This document shows, in pieces, positions 8,266 to 17,310 of a stretch of 64,000 nucleotides of DNA; the stretch's first letter is position 1, and the number at the start of each line of letters is the position of its first letter. A program made the translations under genes and the position numbers. The notes beneath the pieces were generated by a model that was not told where the DNA came from, did not search any database, and saw only the letters and a list, made by a program, of their open reading frames with translations. This DNA is from an uncultured Thiothrix sp. (lineage in GTDB: Bacteria > Pseudomonadota > Gammaproteobacteria > Poriferisulfidales > GCA-002705445), in assembly GCA_902595225.1 (NCBI GenBank), contig CACJPG010000001.1, forward strand, positions 253,977-317,976, written 5' to 3'.

Positions 8266-8466
8266 TTAATCTCTACTACAAGAAAAAACTTCAACACTTA
8301 CATCGATTTGTGCTTTTACATCATCAATACATTCGGTGTAAGAACTGTACTCTCCAATAATACTATCATTATGTAAAGCAACCCAGTTGCCTGAGTCTTC
8401 ACTGTATTTTAAATATCCCCAGAACCCTATAATAAGGAGTATGATAAGCATAAATATTTTATCCAT
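8266..8466 (-). CDS. Small membrane-anchored protein with a cysteine pair (66 aa)
   Basis: The product starts MDKIFMLIILLIIGFWGYLKY: a single N-terminal hydrophobic segment (about residues 4-19) that may be an anchor or signal. A soluble domain of about 45 residues follows, containing two cysteines (in TECID and FSCSRD) that could form a disulfide outside the cytoplasm. It lies 41 bases upstream of the smpB-side boundary from dnaQ on the same strand as dnaQ. No family is recognised. Length, start and composition make it a plausible real gene. Confidence 0.6.
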   Translation of the reverse strand: MDKIFMLIILLIIGFWGYLKYSEDSGNWVALHNDSIIGEYSSYTECIDDVKAQIDVSVEVFSCSRD

Positions 8467-8507
8467 TCTAATTCCGCCTTGTTATAATTTTTAATTTGCT
8501 TATTATA

Positions 8508-9206
8508 TCAAAACTTTGAGATTTTCCAAATACAACTGCCGTCTGATATTTCATCGATTTTGTTGCATAGTTCTTGATGTTGTCTAAGCTCCTCCTCATC
8601 AGCCTCTATAACGGGCAAATCTTCAGTTGAAATATTTTTATTATTTATTTTTTTGTATTCATCATTATCTTGCAAGGCAAAAGAAGTTTGGCCCCCAGTC
8701 ATTGCTAAATACACATCTCCTAAAATTCTTGCATCAAGTAATGCTCCGTGAAAATCTCTTGAAGAATTATCAACATTGTACCTTTTGCATAATGCATCTA
8801 AACTATTTTTTTGGCCAGGATGTAATTTTCTTGCATAAACAAGAGTGTCAAAGATATTACAATTTTCGGCTAGTTTTATAATGTGATTTGCTAACTTGTA
8901 TTCGTGTTCTATAAATCCAACATCAAATGGAGCATTGTGAATTATTAACTCTGAACCATTAATAAATTCAAACAAATCATCTTTAATATCAGCAAACAAT
9001 GGTTTATCCTCAAGAAACTCATTTGTAATACCATGGATATTGATTGCTCCTTGATCAATTTTTCTTTTAGGATTTAAATAAAAATGGAAGTCTTTCCCAG
9101 TATATTTTCTATCTATTATCTCTATACATCCAATTTCAATAATTTTGTGATTTCTAGTGGTGTCTAAACCGGTTGTCTCTGTATCTAATATAATTTGTCT
9201 ATGCAT
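8508..9206 (-). CDS. dnaQ: DNA polymerase III epsilon subunit (3'-5' proofreading exonuclease)
   Basis: Proofreading exonuclease of the replicative polymerase. The 232-residue product has Exo I DTETTGL (Asp8, Glu10), Exo II IIHNAPFDVGF (about 88-98), and Exo III with His153 and Asp158 in FHGALLDAR. QTSFAL at 173-178 matches the clamp-binding motif (QTSMAF in E. coli). The C-terminal tail would contact the polymerase subunit. The start overlaps the rnhA stop by 8 bases. In E. coli dnaQ and rnhA are divergent; here they are in tandem. Confidence 0.96.
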   Translation of the reverse strand: MHRQIILDTETTGLDTTRNHKIIEIGCIEIIDRKYTGKDFHFYLNPKRKIDQGAINIHGITNEFLEDKPLFADIKDDLFEFINGSELIIHNAPFDVGFIEHEYKLANHIIKLAENCNIFDTLVYARKLHPGQKNSLDALCKRYNVDNSSRDFHGALLDARILGDVYLAMTGGQTSFALQDNDEYKKINNKNISTEDLPVIEADEEELRQHQELCNKIDEISDGSCIWKISKF

Positions 9207-9651
9207 TTTTTTTCTCAGCTTTATTAATTATAGCTTTGTTTGCTAATTCATCTGCAGTTTCATTTCCAATATCTCCACTATGACCTTTTACCCATTTCCA
9301 TTCAATGTCATGAAATTGATTGAATTTATCAATATCCTCCCATAAATCTTTATTCTTAACTAACTTTTTATTTGATGTTCTCCAATCATTTTCCTTCCAG
9401 ACTTTTATCCATTCATTTATCCCATCCATTAAGTATTTTGAGTCTGTGTGAAGAATTACCTTTGATTTAAATTTTAAGGTGCCTAATGCTTGTATTGCAG
9501 CGGTTAATTCCATTCTATTATTTGTTGTGTCCTCTTCGTACCCATAAATTTTCTTACTTTCTTCTTTATATGACAAAATTGCGCCCCATCCTCCAACTCC
9601 TGGATTACCCTTGCAGGCACCATCTGTATAAATAATAACTTTATCTTTCAT
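9199..9651 (-). CDS. rnhA: Ribonuclease HI
   Basis: Degrades RNA in RNA-DNA hybrids (R-loops, primers). The 150-residue product carries the four catalytic acids in order: TDGACKGNPG (Asp), RMELTAA (Glu), HTDSKY (Asp) and ADELANKA (Asp), with the basic protrusion around IKVWKENDWRTSNKK. It overlaps both the upstream methyltransferase gene (11 bases) and the downstream dnaQ (8 bases), so the three are translationally coupled. Confidence 0.96.
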   Translation of the reverse strand: MKDKVIIYTDGACKGNPGVGGWGAILSYKEESKKIYGYEEDTTNNRMELTAAIQALGTLKFKSKVILHTDSKYLMDGINEWIKVWKENDWRTSNKKLVKNKDLWEDIDKFNQFHDIEWKWVKGHSGDIGNETADELANKAIINKAEKKNA

Positions 9652-10366
9652 AATTATTATGTACTATCGGTTTAGAAAATTTTCCCAGAATTATGTTATC
9701 TTTTTTATGCCAGTTTTTATTTAAGATAAACTTATAGGTATTTTTCTTTGCAAAAAATATGTATGAAATTCCAAAATAATTAATTTTAGAGAAGAAGCTA
9801 TTATTCAAAAATTTAAAATAATTTAAAATTTTTTCACTTTTCATAGGAGGTAATTTATTTATATTTGAAATTTGATTTACTTGATACGAAAATAGAGACA
9901 TCCAATCATGCAGTCTGTTTATTCCTACGTATTTTCTCTTTCTAAAAATGGATTTTATTGGAAGATATGAGTATATAAATAATAAACTTAATTTATTAAA
10001 TCCAGTAATAACTAATTGACCGTCATCTTTAATAATTCTATCGATTTCTCTAAATGCACCATGCGGATTATTATCAATATCTAATGAATGTATTAATATA
10101 ATATTATCAATAGATGAATCTTTAAAAGGTAATTTTTGTAAGTCTGCTGCCAAATCTCCGCTCACAGAAGATGATACGTAGAAACTATTAAAATTATAAT
10201 TATTCTCAATAATTTCTTTTATAATAGCTTCAGGACCAAAATATAAGATATTCTTTTCAGGACTTGTATTAAAAAAAATTTTTATGCTTCTTATTATTAG
10301 CTCTGAATTGATTTTTCCAGAAAGGGTTTGATACCAATTTTCAATCTCATTTAATTTTAAATTCAT
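9641..10366 (-). CDS. Class I SAM-dependent methyltransferase (YafS-like)
   Basis: The 241-residue product has a methyltransferase core: NILYFGPEAIIKEII in motif I position, LPFKDSSIDNIILIHSLD in motif II/III, and HGAFREIDRIIKDDGQLVITGFN in the post-core. This arrangement and the place immediately upstream of rnhA-dnaQ fit the YafS-type protein found there in many gammaproteobacteria. The motif I glycines (GxGxG) are poorly kept (FGPEA), so activity is not assured. The substrate is unknown. Its gene starts 5 bases after the ABC ATPase stop. Confidence 0.78.
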   Translation of the reverse strand: MNLKLNEIENWYQTLSGKINSELIIRSIKIFFNTSPEKNILYFGPEAIIKEIIENNYNFNSFYVSSSVSGDLAADLQKLPFKDSSIDNIILIHSLDIDNNPHGAFREIDRIIKDDGQLVITGFNKLSLLFIYSYLPIKSIFRKRKYVGINRLHDWMSLFSYQVNQISNINKLPPMKSEKILNYFKFLNNSFFSKINYFGISYIFFAKKNTYKFILNKNWHKKDNIILGKFSKPIVHNNYER

Positions 10367-10371
10367 AATTT

Positions 10372-11964
10372 TTATATAATTTGAGGAACTGAACTTAATA
10401 ATTTTTTTGTATAATCGTTTGAAGTATTTTCAATTATATCAGAGGTTTTACCACTCTCAACTATTTTACCTTGATACATTACTGATATTTTATCTGCTAT
10501 GCTTGATACAAGGTTTATATCATGGGATATGAATAGATATGAAATATGCCTTCTATTTTGAATATCTATTAACAAATCTAGGACTTGTTTCTGTACCGTA
10601 ACGTCTAGTGAGCTTGTAGGCTCATCACAAATTAATAACTTAGGATCTAAAACGAGAACTCTAGCTATTGCAATCCGTTGACGCTGCCCACCCGAGAATT
10701 GATGAGGATATTTATAAATTGAATTTTCATTTAAACCTACGCTTTTAATAGCATTTATTATAGACGAATTGACTTCATCATTATTCAACTCTGGTTTTAA
10801 AAAGCTCAATCCTTCTTTAATAATTGAACCAACTCGCATTCTTGGATTTAAAGAAGAAAAAGGATCTTGGAAAATCATTTGATAGTTTCTTCTGAAGTTT
10901 GATCTATAATTATTCTTCATTTTAAGAATATCTTGATTAAGTATTTTAATATTACCTTCTGTTATGCTTGTAAGACCCATTATAGATTTTGCTACTGTTG
11001 TTTTACCAGACCCTGACTCGCCTACGATAGCATGAGTTACTCCCGACTCAATTGAAATACTTACATCATCAACAGCTTTTTTATAAGGCTGCTCTTTTGA
11101 TAAAAAAGGTTTTTTTTCTTTAAAGTAAACTTTTAAATTATTTACTTCTAAAACATTTTGGTTTTCTTTATTCTCTCTCGAAGCATTTCTTTTAGTATAT
11201 GATGACGATTCAAGAAGAGTCTTGCTATATGAGCTTTTAGGATTTTTGAAGAAATCCATTGAATAATTGTCTTCAACAATCTCACCACTTTTCATAACAA
11301 CAATTCTGTCGGATATTTGAGAGGCTACAGCAAGATCATGTGTTATAAAAAGTATCGACATATTAAGATCATCTTTGAGTTTTAATAAGAGATCTAAAAC
11401 CTGTTTTTGAATTGTAACATCAAGAGAAGTAGTTGGCTCATCAGCTATTAATAATTTAGGCTTACAGGCAATTGCCATTGCAATCATTATTCGCTGTTTC
11501 ATACCACCTGATAACTGATGGGGGAAAAGACTCATCACTCTTTCTGCATCATTTATGCCAACAGAAATTAGGTTTTCAACAATTTTATTTTTTATATCTT
11601 TTTTATTTTCATTTTTATAAGATTCTTCAAGTTGATCAGCTATGCTCATTACGGGATTAAGAGACCTCATTGGTTCTTGAAATATCATTGAGATATCATT
11701 CCTTCTAATAATGCGCATGCTTCTCTCTTCTAGGGATAGTAAATTTTTTTTGTTAAAAATTATATCTCCAGAGGTTACACGGCAATTATTTTCTAGTAGT
11801 CTTATTATTGAAAGAGCTGTAAGAGATTTTCCGCTTCCAGATTCACCTATTAATGAAAGAATTTCAGATTCTTTTAAAGAAAAATTTATATTTTTCAGAA
11901 TTTCTGATTCATTGTCTGAAGATATAGATAAACAAAGATTATTTATTTTTAATAGCTCAGTCAT
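10372..11964 (-). CDS. ABC importer dual ATPase (Opp/Dpp/YejF type)
   Basis: A single 530-residue polypeptide with two complete ABC ATPase domains, as in YejF. The first has Walker A GESGSGKS at about 40-47, signature LSGGMKQR and Walker B LLIADEPTTSLD. The second has GESGSGKT, FSGGQRQR and LLICDEPTSSLD. I start at ATG 11964 (MTELLKINNLCLSI), which fits the family N-terminus; an in-frame ATG at 11988 would add 8 residues. The start overlaps the upstream permease stop by 8 bases. It energises the importer encoded by the three preceding genes; the likely substrates are peptides or related compounds. Confidence 0.93.
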   Translation of the reverse strand: MTELLKINNLCLSISSDNESEILKNINFSLKESEILSLIGESGSGKSLTALSIIRLLENNCRVTSGDIIFNKKNLLSLEERSMRIIRRNDISMIFQEPMRSLNPVMSIADQLEESYKNENKKDIKNKIVENLISVGINDAERVMSLFPHQLSGGMKQRIMIAMAIACKPKLLIADEPTTSLDVTIQKQVLDLLLKLKDDLNMSILFITHDLAVASQISDRIVVMKSGEIVEDNYSMDFFKNPKSSYSKTLLESSSYTKRNASRENKENQNVLEVNNLKVYFKEKKPFLSKEQPYKKAVDDVSISIESGVTHAIVGESGSGKTTVAKSIMGLTSITEGNIKILNQDILKMKNNYRSNFRRNYQMIFQDPFSSLNPRMRVGSIIKEGLSFLKPELNNDEVNSSIINAIKSVGLNENSIYKYPHQFSGGQRQRIAIARVLVLDPKLLICDEPTSSLDVTVQKQVLDLLIDIQNRRHISYLFISHDINLVSSIADKISVMYQGKIVESGKTSDIIENTSNDYTKKLLSSVPQII

Positions 11965-13333
11965 AATTTTTAGTTGATCTCGGGTCAAATGCTTCTCTTA
12001 CAACATCTGAGAAAAGATTAGCAAAAAGGACAAGTATAAACATAAATGTAAAAGCTGAAAAAAGTGACCACCATACTATTGGCTCTTTTGACATTTCTAA
12101 ACGTGCTGCATTAATCATATTCCCCCAACTATAAGTTGTTGGATCAACACCAATGTTAACATAAGATAATACAGCCTCCGCTAATACTAGAGCACTAAAG
12201 TCTAAAACTATTGTAATAATAACAATATGCATAATATTTGGAATAATATGCCTAATAATAATTGAAATTCTGCTAAGCCCGAATGTCTTAGAGGCCTGAA
12301 CATAATCGACTTCTCTAAGCTTCATTGACTCACCCCTTAAAAGCCTACATAGTCCAGTCCAGCTTGTAAGTCCAAGAATCATACAAAGAAAAAATAATCT
12401 TAAGTCAGCTCTTTCATAAATATTTTCAAAGTTCATAGGATTGTTTGCCATATATACTTGTAACATCAAAATTGCTGATGCAATCAATAAAACACTTGGG
12501 ATTGAATTAAGTGTTGTATAAACATATTGAATTACATCATCAACTAGCCCACCTATGTACCCTGCAAAAATTCCAAGAAATATGGCAAATGGCAGCATAA
12601 CAATCGTTGTTAAAGTCCCAATAAGGATTCCGGTTCTGATACTTTTAATACTTTTATATAAAACATCCACGCCCACCTTATCTGTACCTAATACATAATA
12701 TTGCAAGCTTAAATCATATAAAAAAATTGATATTAGCAATATAACCGATATAGTTATAAAAAAAGTTTTGTTGGAATTTAAATGATGAAAAAGATTTGAA
12801 ATTCCCTTAAAAACCGTTTTATAAAATAGAAAAAAATAAAATATAGAAAAAATTAAAATATATTTTAATAATGAAAATATAAAAGTTAAAAATATGTTAT
12901 AAGAATTTTTCTCAGAATATTTATTATGATTTCCTTTATATAATAATTTTGGATACACCCTTTGTTCAATATTATTTTCTAAAATTCTAGTCTCTTTTGA
13001 ATATAAATTTGAGGAAAATGGGGAAGAGTAACTTTTTTCTGTATTTTGGTAAGTTGGCAAGAGAATTAAATCCAAGACACTTTTTATTTCAGAGCTATAT
13101 GAAATTAAATCATTTTTTTCGTTTTTTATTTTCTCCTTAAAATGAATTGAGTCTAGAATTGCAATCAATAAGAAGAATGCGAGCACGACAATAGAAATAA
13201 TTCCTGTATTACTTTTAAAAACATGCTTCCAAGTCTCTAAAATATCTTTTGTGTTTCTTACGTAATATACGTAATAACCTAATGAGAAAATAATTATATA
13301 AAAAAATATATCTGTTAGAAGAAATGCAAACAT
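11957..13333 (-). CDS. ABC importer permease (OppC/DppC/YejE type), enlarged N-terminus
   Basis: Inner-membrane permease of 458 residues. The C-terminal half has the OppC-type core: LGTDKVGVDVLYKSIKSIRTGI, the EAA-loop region (DYVQASKTFGLSRISIIIRHIIPN), and the end REAFDPRS. The usual length is about 300-345 residues. The extra sequence is N-terminal: a first helix (about 5-25), a second (42-65), a roughly 90-residue soluble stretch and a third helix near 150-170, before the core. The stop of the upstream permease and this start share a base. It pairs with the OppB-type permease next door. Confidence 0.9.
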   Translation of the reverse strand: MFAFLLTDIFFYIIIFSLGYYVYYVRNTKDILETWKHVFKSNTGIISIVVLAFFLLIAILDSIHFKEKIKNEKNDLISYSSEIKSVLDLILLPTYQNTEKSYSSPFSSNLYSKETRILENNIEQRVYPKLLYKGNHNKYSEKNSYNIFLTFIFSLLKYILIFSIFYFFLFYKTVFKGISNLFHHLNSNKTFFITISVILLISIFLYDLSLQYYVLGTDKVGVDVLYKSIKSIRTGILIGTLTTIVMLPFAIFLGIFAGYIGGLVDDVIQYVYTTLNSIPSVLLIASAILMLQVYMANNPMNFENIYERADLRLFFLCMILGLTSWTGLCRLLRGESMKLREVDYVQASKTFGLSRISIIIRHIIPNIMHIVIITIVLDFSALVLAEAVLSYVNIGVDPTTYSWGNMINAARLEMSKEPIVWWSLFSAFTFMFILVLFANLFSDVVREAFDPRSTKNYD

Positions 13334-14310
13334 TATTTTAACCTAACCCGTGGATCAACTAACGTGTAGGATATATCCGTTAGTATAAGCCCAATTATAT
13401 ATAGTACTGTTCCTAGAAAGACCATTGCTCTAACAATAGCAAAATCTTGACTCTGTATCGCGTCAATTGTATAACTTCCTAGACCTGGAATACCAAAGAA
13501 GGACTCAACTATTAAGCTTCCTAGAAAAAGTAAAGGTAAAATAACTACTACCCCTGTAAGTATTGGAATCAAAGCATTTTTAAAAACATGCTTAAATAGA
13601 ACGGAAGCCTCTGATAATCCTTTCGATTTTGCAGTTTTTACATAATCCTTTTCAATTTCTTCAAGAAATAAAGATCTGTACCATCTTGTTCCCGAGCCAA
13701 TACCGTATATTACACTTATTAAAACAGGCAAAACTAAGAATTTTATTGCCTCATATCCTTGTGAGTAACCAGAGATTGGAACAAGTTGAAGTAACTTACT
13801 TATTAGATATTGTCCCCCAATAATATAAAAAAGACTGGATATTGACATCAGCGCAACACAAATAATCACCCCTATATAATCAACTCGAGTAGACCGAAAA
13901 AAGACAAAAAATAAAGCAAACGTAATATTTAACATTAGCCCAACTAATAATGAGGGTAATGCTATAGCTAAACTTGGCCACATTCTTTGTTTTATATCGT
14001 ACTTGATATCTCTTCCGCTATCAGAAATTCCAAATTCGAAATAGAATAGTTTTAAAGATTTCTCATAAAAAATGGTTTTTTTTATAACGTTTATACCCTG
14101 CTCCGATTGATTTATAAATAACGGGTAGTTGTATCCCCTTTGCTCATTCCACGATATTATTTGTTCTTGTGTTACTCTTTTATTGCCAAGGTGAAGTCTT
14201 GCAACCTCTTCAGGAGAATTAACAACAAAAAATAAGGTGAATGTTAGAAGGTTTACCCCTATTAAAATAGGTATGGCATATAAAAATCTTTTTATAACAT
14301 AATTAATCAT
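13333..14310 (-). CDS. ABC importer permease (OppB/DppB/YejB type)
   Basis: 325-residue inner-membrane permease. The N-terminus MINYVIKRFLYAIPILIGVN is typical of OppB proteins, followed by a periplasmic loop, five further spans, the EAA loop (DYVKTAKSKGLSEASVLFKHVFKNA), and the C-terminal end LVDPRVRLK. It overlaps the binding-protein gene by 8 bases and the second permease gene by 1, so all four importer genes are in one operon. Confidence 0.94.
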   Translation of the reverse strand: MINYVIKRFLYAIPILIGVNLLTFTLFFVVNSPEEVARLHLGNKRVTQEQIISWNEQRGYNYPLFINQSEQGINVIKKTIFYEKSLKLFYFEFGISDSGRDIKYDIKQRMWPSLAIALPSLLVGLMLNITFALFFVFFRSTRVDYIGVIICVALMSISSLFYIIGGQYLISKLLQLVPISGYSQGYEAIKFLVLPVLISVIYGIGSGTRWYRSLFLEEIEKDYVKTAKSKGLSEASVLFKHVFKNALIPILTGVVVILPLLFLGSLIVESFFGIPGLGSYTIDAIQSQDFAIVRAMVFLGTVLYIIGLILTDISYTLVDPRVRLK

Positions 14311-16447
14311 AAGCTTTTTCTTTATCTTTTTTCTTTATCATAATAAATACAGAGACAATTAAAGAAATAAATAAAAATAATAAAACATATAATAATGTGA
14401 AATTAGCTTTGTTCCATATTTTTATATTCCCCTCCCTTTCTTTTATACTTATTTTTTTATACTTTAAAGTATTATTAGCCATTAGATTTGATTCCACATT
14501 TTGAACCCATCCGTGTGACAAAGAAAAAGATTTCGGATGAAATCCCCAAATCCATGGACAATCTTCTTGAATTATAGACAACATTTTATCAATTATTTTT
14601 TCTCTTCTTGGAGAGTTTTTCATATTTTTCATTTTGATAAATAATTCGTCAAATGCTTCGCTATTATAATTTGCTGCATTTTCCCCGCTATAATTAACTT
14701 TTCCATTTTTACTATATAAAAGAAATAAAAAATTTTCAGGATCTGGGTAGTCTGCATTCCAGCCCCATTGAAATATCTGTCCAGTACCATTAATCATTTT
14801 TTCTTGAAATCTATTATAATCAGTGACCCGAGTAACAAGCTGTATATCAATTTTTTTAAATTGTTTTCTAAGCCAATTTAAAAATGAATAAGTATCAGCA
14901 CCTGCACCTGTTGCTTCGAAATATAAAACTAAAGGTTTACCCGTATTTATATCGATACCATTTTCGTACCCAGCTTTTTTCATCAATAATTTTGCATCTC
15001 TTATGGTTTTTTTTACCAATCTTTGATTATTCATATTAAAAAGTGTCTGGTTATATTTTTTTATACCATCTTGGTATCCAAAAATTCCAGGTGGAATTGG
15101 GCTTTGAGCAACTATTCCTCTTCCATTAGTAAAAATAGAGATATATTCCTCATAGTCAATTGCTAGGGATATAGCTTGCCTTAAGTATTTAGAACGCACA
15201 CTGTTTCCACCAACTGTATTATCAAGCATGTTAAAACCTATGTAATAAGTAGATGCTGCTGTAGCCATTGATAAATGTATTCCTTTGCTTTCAAGCTCCT
15301 CTGTTAAAGATATATCTCCAGAACTATCAAGAGAAACAGCTTGATCATAATTATCTGATGCTATACCTGAATTATCATAATAACCCTGAAGAAATTTATT
15401 CCACCTAGGAATTTGCTCTTTCTCAAGAGAAAAAATAGCTTTATCAATAAAAGGAATAACTTTTTCTTTATTTATTGATATTAACTTTTTATTTTCAATT
15501 TTATCTTTTAATGATGGATAGACTTCGCCCCTGAAATTCTCATTTTTTTTTAAGACCATCCTTAAATTTGGATTATTCTCTGTCAACTTAAAAGGACCAG
15601 TGCCAATAGGATACCAGTTGAGAGTTATATTCTTATTCTTTAAGATTTTTTGATTATAAAATAAATCTGCTTCCCATGGCATTGGGGAAAAAAATGGCAT
15701 TGCAAGCCAATATACAAATTGAGGATATTGTTTTTTTAAAATTATTGAGAATGTATAGTTATCAATTTTTTTTATACCAGAAATTTGATTTACTTTCATG
15801 AAATCTATTTTATCTTTTGAATTTTGATTTTCTAAATTACTAAGTTTTTCCTTATACTCATTGAAACCAAGAATATACTCTTGCATGACTCCGGCGATAG
15901 GAGAATGATTAGAATTATCAGCAAGTCTTTTAATTTGATAAATATAATCATCCGCTATTAATTCTCTTGTGCTTTCTTTTTTAAAATCTTTTAATGTATT
16001 AATATTAGCTAAATCTTTATTGCTTAGTGCATGATAATAATAATTACCATTTTCCTTATAAAATGCTGGGTGATTTTGGTATAAAATTCCTTTTTTAATA
16101 TTTAAAATATACTTTGTATATTGAACTTCATTATAATTTTTTGTAATTTTTAGTTCGTTATTTAAATATTTAATATCTGGCAACTTACTAGCGGTAAGTG
16201 GTATTAATTCATATGGTTTTTTTAAATAATGATATTGAAATAAAGGCTCATATATTTGCGCTAAAAAGGCATACTCATTTGAGCTATAAGATCTTACAGG
16301 GTCTAGATGTTTTGGTCTTTCTTGAAATGAAGAATAAAGTATATTCTCTCCTGTTGTATTTTCACTATATGGACTATTTAATGGGTTGTCAGAGCAGCCT
16401 ATTAAAAAAATAGACAAAAAGAAAATATTTTTAAAATTTATGGACAT
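14303..16447 (-). CDS. ABC importer substrate-binding lipoprotein with C-terminal membrane helix
   Basis: Extracytoplasmic solute-binding protein family 5 (OppA/DppA-like), 714 residues. I choose the ATG at 16447 because it gives a signal peptide with lipobox LIGC (MSINFKNIFFLSIFLIGCSD); an open frame continues to 16549 but would bury the signal. The binding core has the family pattern from ILYSSFQERPKHLDPVRSYS to FQWGWNADYPDPENFL. After the core, near residues 680-705, a hydrophobic segment (LLYVLLFLFISLIVSVFIMI) and a KKKDKEK tail form an extra C-terminal anchor, which ordinary members lack. It overlaps the first permease gene by 8 bases. Confidence 0.88.
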   Translation of the reverse strand: MSINFKNIFFLSIFLIGCSDNPLNSPYSENTTGENILYSSFQERPKHLDPVRSYSSNEYAFLAQIYEPLFQYHYLKKPYELIPLTASKLPDIKYLNNELKITKNYNEVQYTKYILNIKKGILYQNHPAFYKENGNYYYHALSNKDLANINTLKDFKKESTRELIADDYIYQIKRLADNSNHSPIAGVMQEYILGFNEYKEKLSNLENQNSKDKIDFMKVNQISGIKKIDNYTFSIILKKQYPQFVYWLAMPFFSPMPWEADLFYNQKILKNKNITLNWYPIGTGPFKLTENNPNLRMVLKKNENFRGEVYPSLKDKIENKKLISINKEKVIPFIDKAIFSLEKEQIPRWNKFLQGYYDNSGIASDNYDQAVSLDSSGDISLTEELESKGIHLSMATAASTYYIGFNMLDNTVGGNSVRSKYLRQAISLAIDYEEYISIFTNGRGIVAQSPIPPGIFGYQDGIKKYNQTLFNMNNQRLVKKTIRDAKLLMKKAGYENGIDINTGKPLVLYFEATGAGADTYSFLNWLRKQFKKIDIQLVTRVTDYNRFQEKMINGTGQIFQWGWNADYPDPENFLFLLYSKNGKVNYSGENAANYNSEAFDELFIKMKNMKNSPRREKIIDKMLSIIQEDCPWIWGFHPKSFSLSHGWVQNVESNLMANNTLKYKKISIKEREGNIKIWNKANFTLLYVLLFLFISLIVSVFIMIKKKDKEKAYD

Positions 16448-16521
16448 CTGAATAAGCTCAAATTTTCTGATTATTATATATTTTACTCCATAATAAATAA
16501 AATATGATATACAATACCTAT

Positions 16522-17307
16522 ATGAAAAATCTTGAGGGGAAAAAAGCACTTATACTCGGAATTGCAAGTAATAGATCTATTGCTTGGGGTATTTCTGAAT
16601 CTTTAAAAAATAATGGTGCTGAATTAGCATTCACATACCAAAATGATAAGTTAAAAGAAAGAGTTGAAAAATTAGCTAACGAATGTGGGTCAAATATTGT
16701 TTTACCTTGCGATGTGTCCATTGATGGCTCGATTAGTAAGATGCTCGAAGAACTATCAAATCATTGGAAAGAGTTTGATATATTAATCCACTCGCTTGCA
16801 TTTGCCCCAAAAGAGGAACTAGAGGGAAATTATGTTGAAAAAACAACTAAAGATGGATTTGTTCAAGCACACAGTATTAGCAGTTATAGCTTATTGGAGC
16901 TTTGTAAAGAAGCGAAACCAATGTTAAAAGGATCAAACCCTTCCGTAATATCTCTTTCTTATCTTGGCGCGGTAAGAGGTATGCCAAATTACAATGTTAT
17001 GGGAGTTGCAAAAGCAAGTCTTGAGGCGAATGTGAGATATCTTGCATATTCCTTAGGTGAAAATAATATTAGAGTAAATTGCATCTCGGCAGGGCCAATC
17101 AAAACTCTAGCTGCTGCTGGAATATCTGACTTTAGAAAAATGCTCGATCATGTTGAAAAAAATTCTCCATTAAAAAGAAATGTAACTATCCAGCAAGTAG
17201 GTGATACTGCATCCTTCCTGGCATCTGACGGCGCCAGTGGCATAACCGGTCAAACTATATATGTTGACTCAGGTTTTAATATTATTGGAATGCCATCAAT
17301 TGAATAA
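16522..17307 (+). CDS. fabI: Enoyl-[acyl-carrier-protein] reductase FabI
   Basis: NADH-dependent final reductase of fatty acid elongation. The 261-residue product starts MKNLEGKKALILGIASNRSI, an NAD-binding Rossmann fold of the SDR superfamily. The catalytic segment YNVMGVAKASLEANVRY has the FabI Tyr-x6-Lys spacing, and ISAGPIKTLAAAGI is the substrate loop. I chose the ATG at 16522, in line with the family N-terminus, over the in-frame ATG at 16504; neither has a strong Shine-Dalgarno. The gene is divergent from the ABC binding protein and converges on the SDF transporter gene. Confidence 0.95.
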   Translation: MKNLEGKKALILGIASNRSIAWGISESLKNNGAELAFTYQNDKLKERVEKLANECGSNIVLPCDVSIDGSISKMLEELSNHWKEFDILIHSLAFAPKEELEGNYVEKTTKDGFVQAHSISSYSLLELCKEAKPMLKGSNPSVISLSYLGAVRGMPNYNVMGVAKASLEANVRYLAYSLGENNIRVNCISAGPIKTLAAAGISDFRKMLDHVEKNSPLKRNVTIQQVGDTASFLASDGASGITGQTIYVDSGFNIIGMPSIE

Positions 17308-17310
17308 AAA

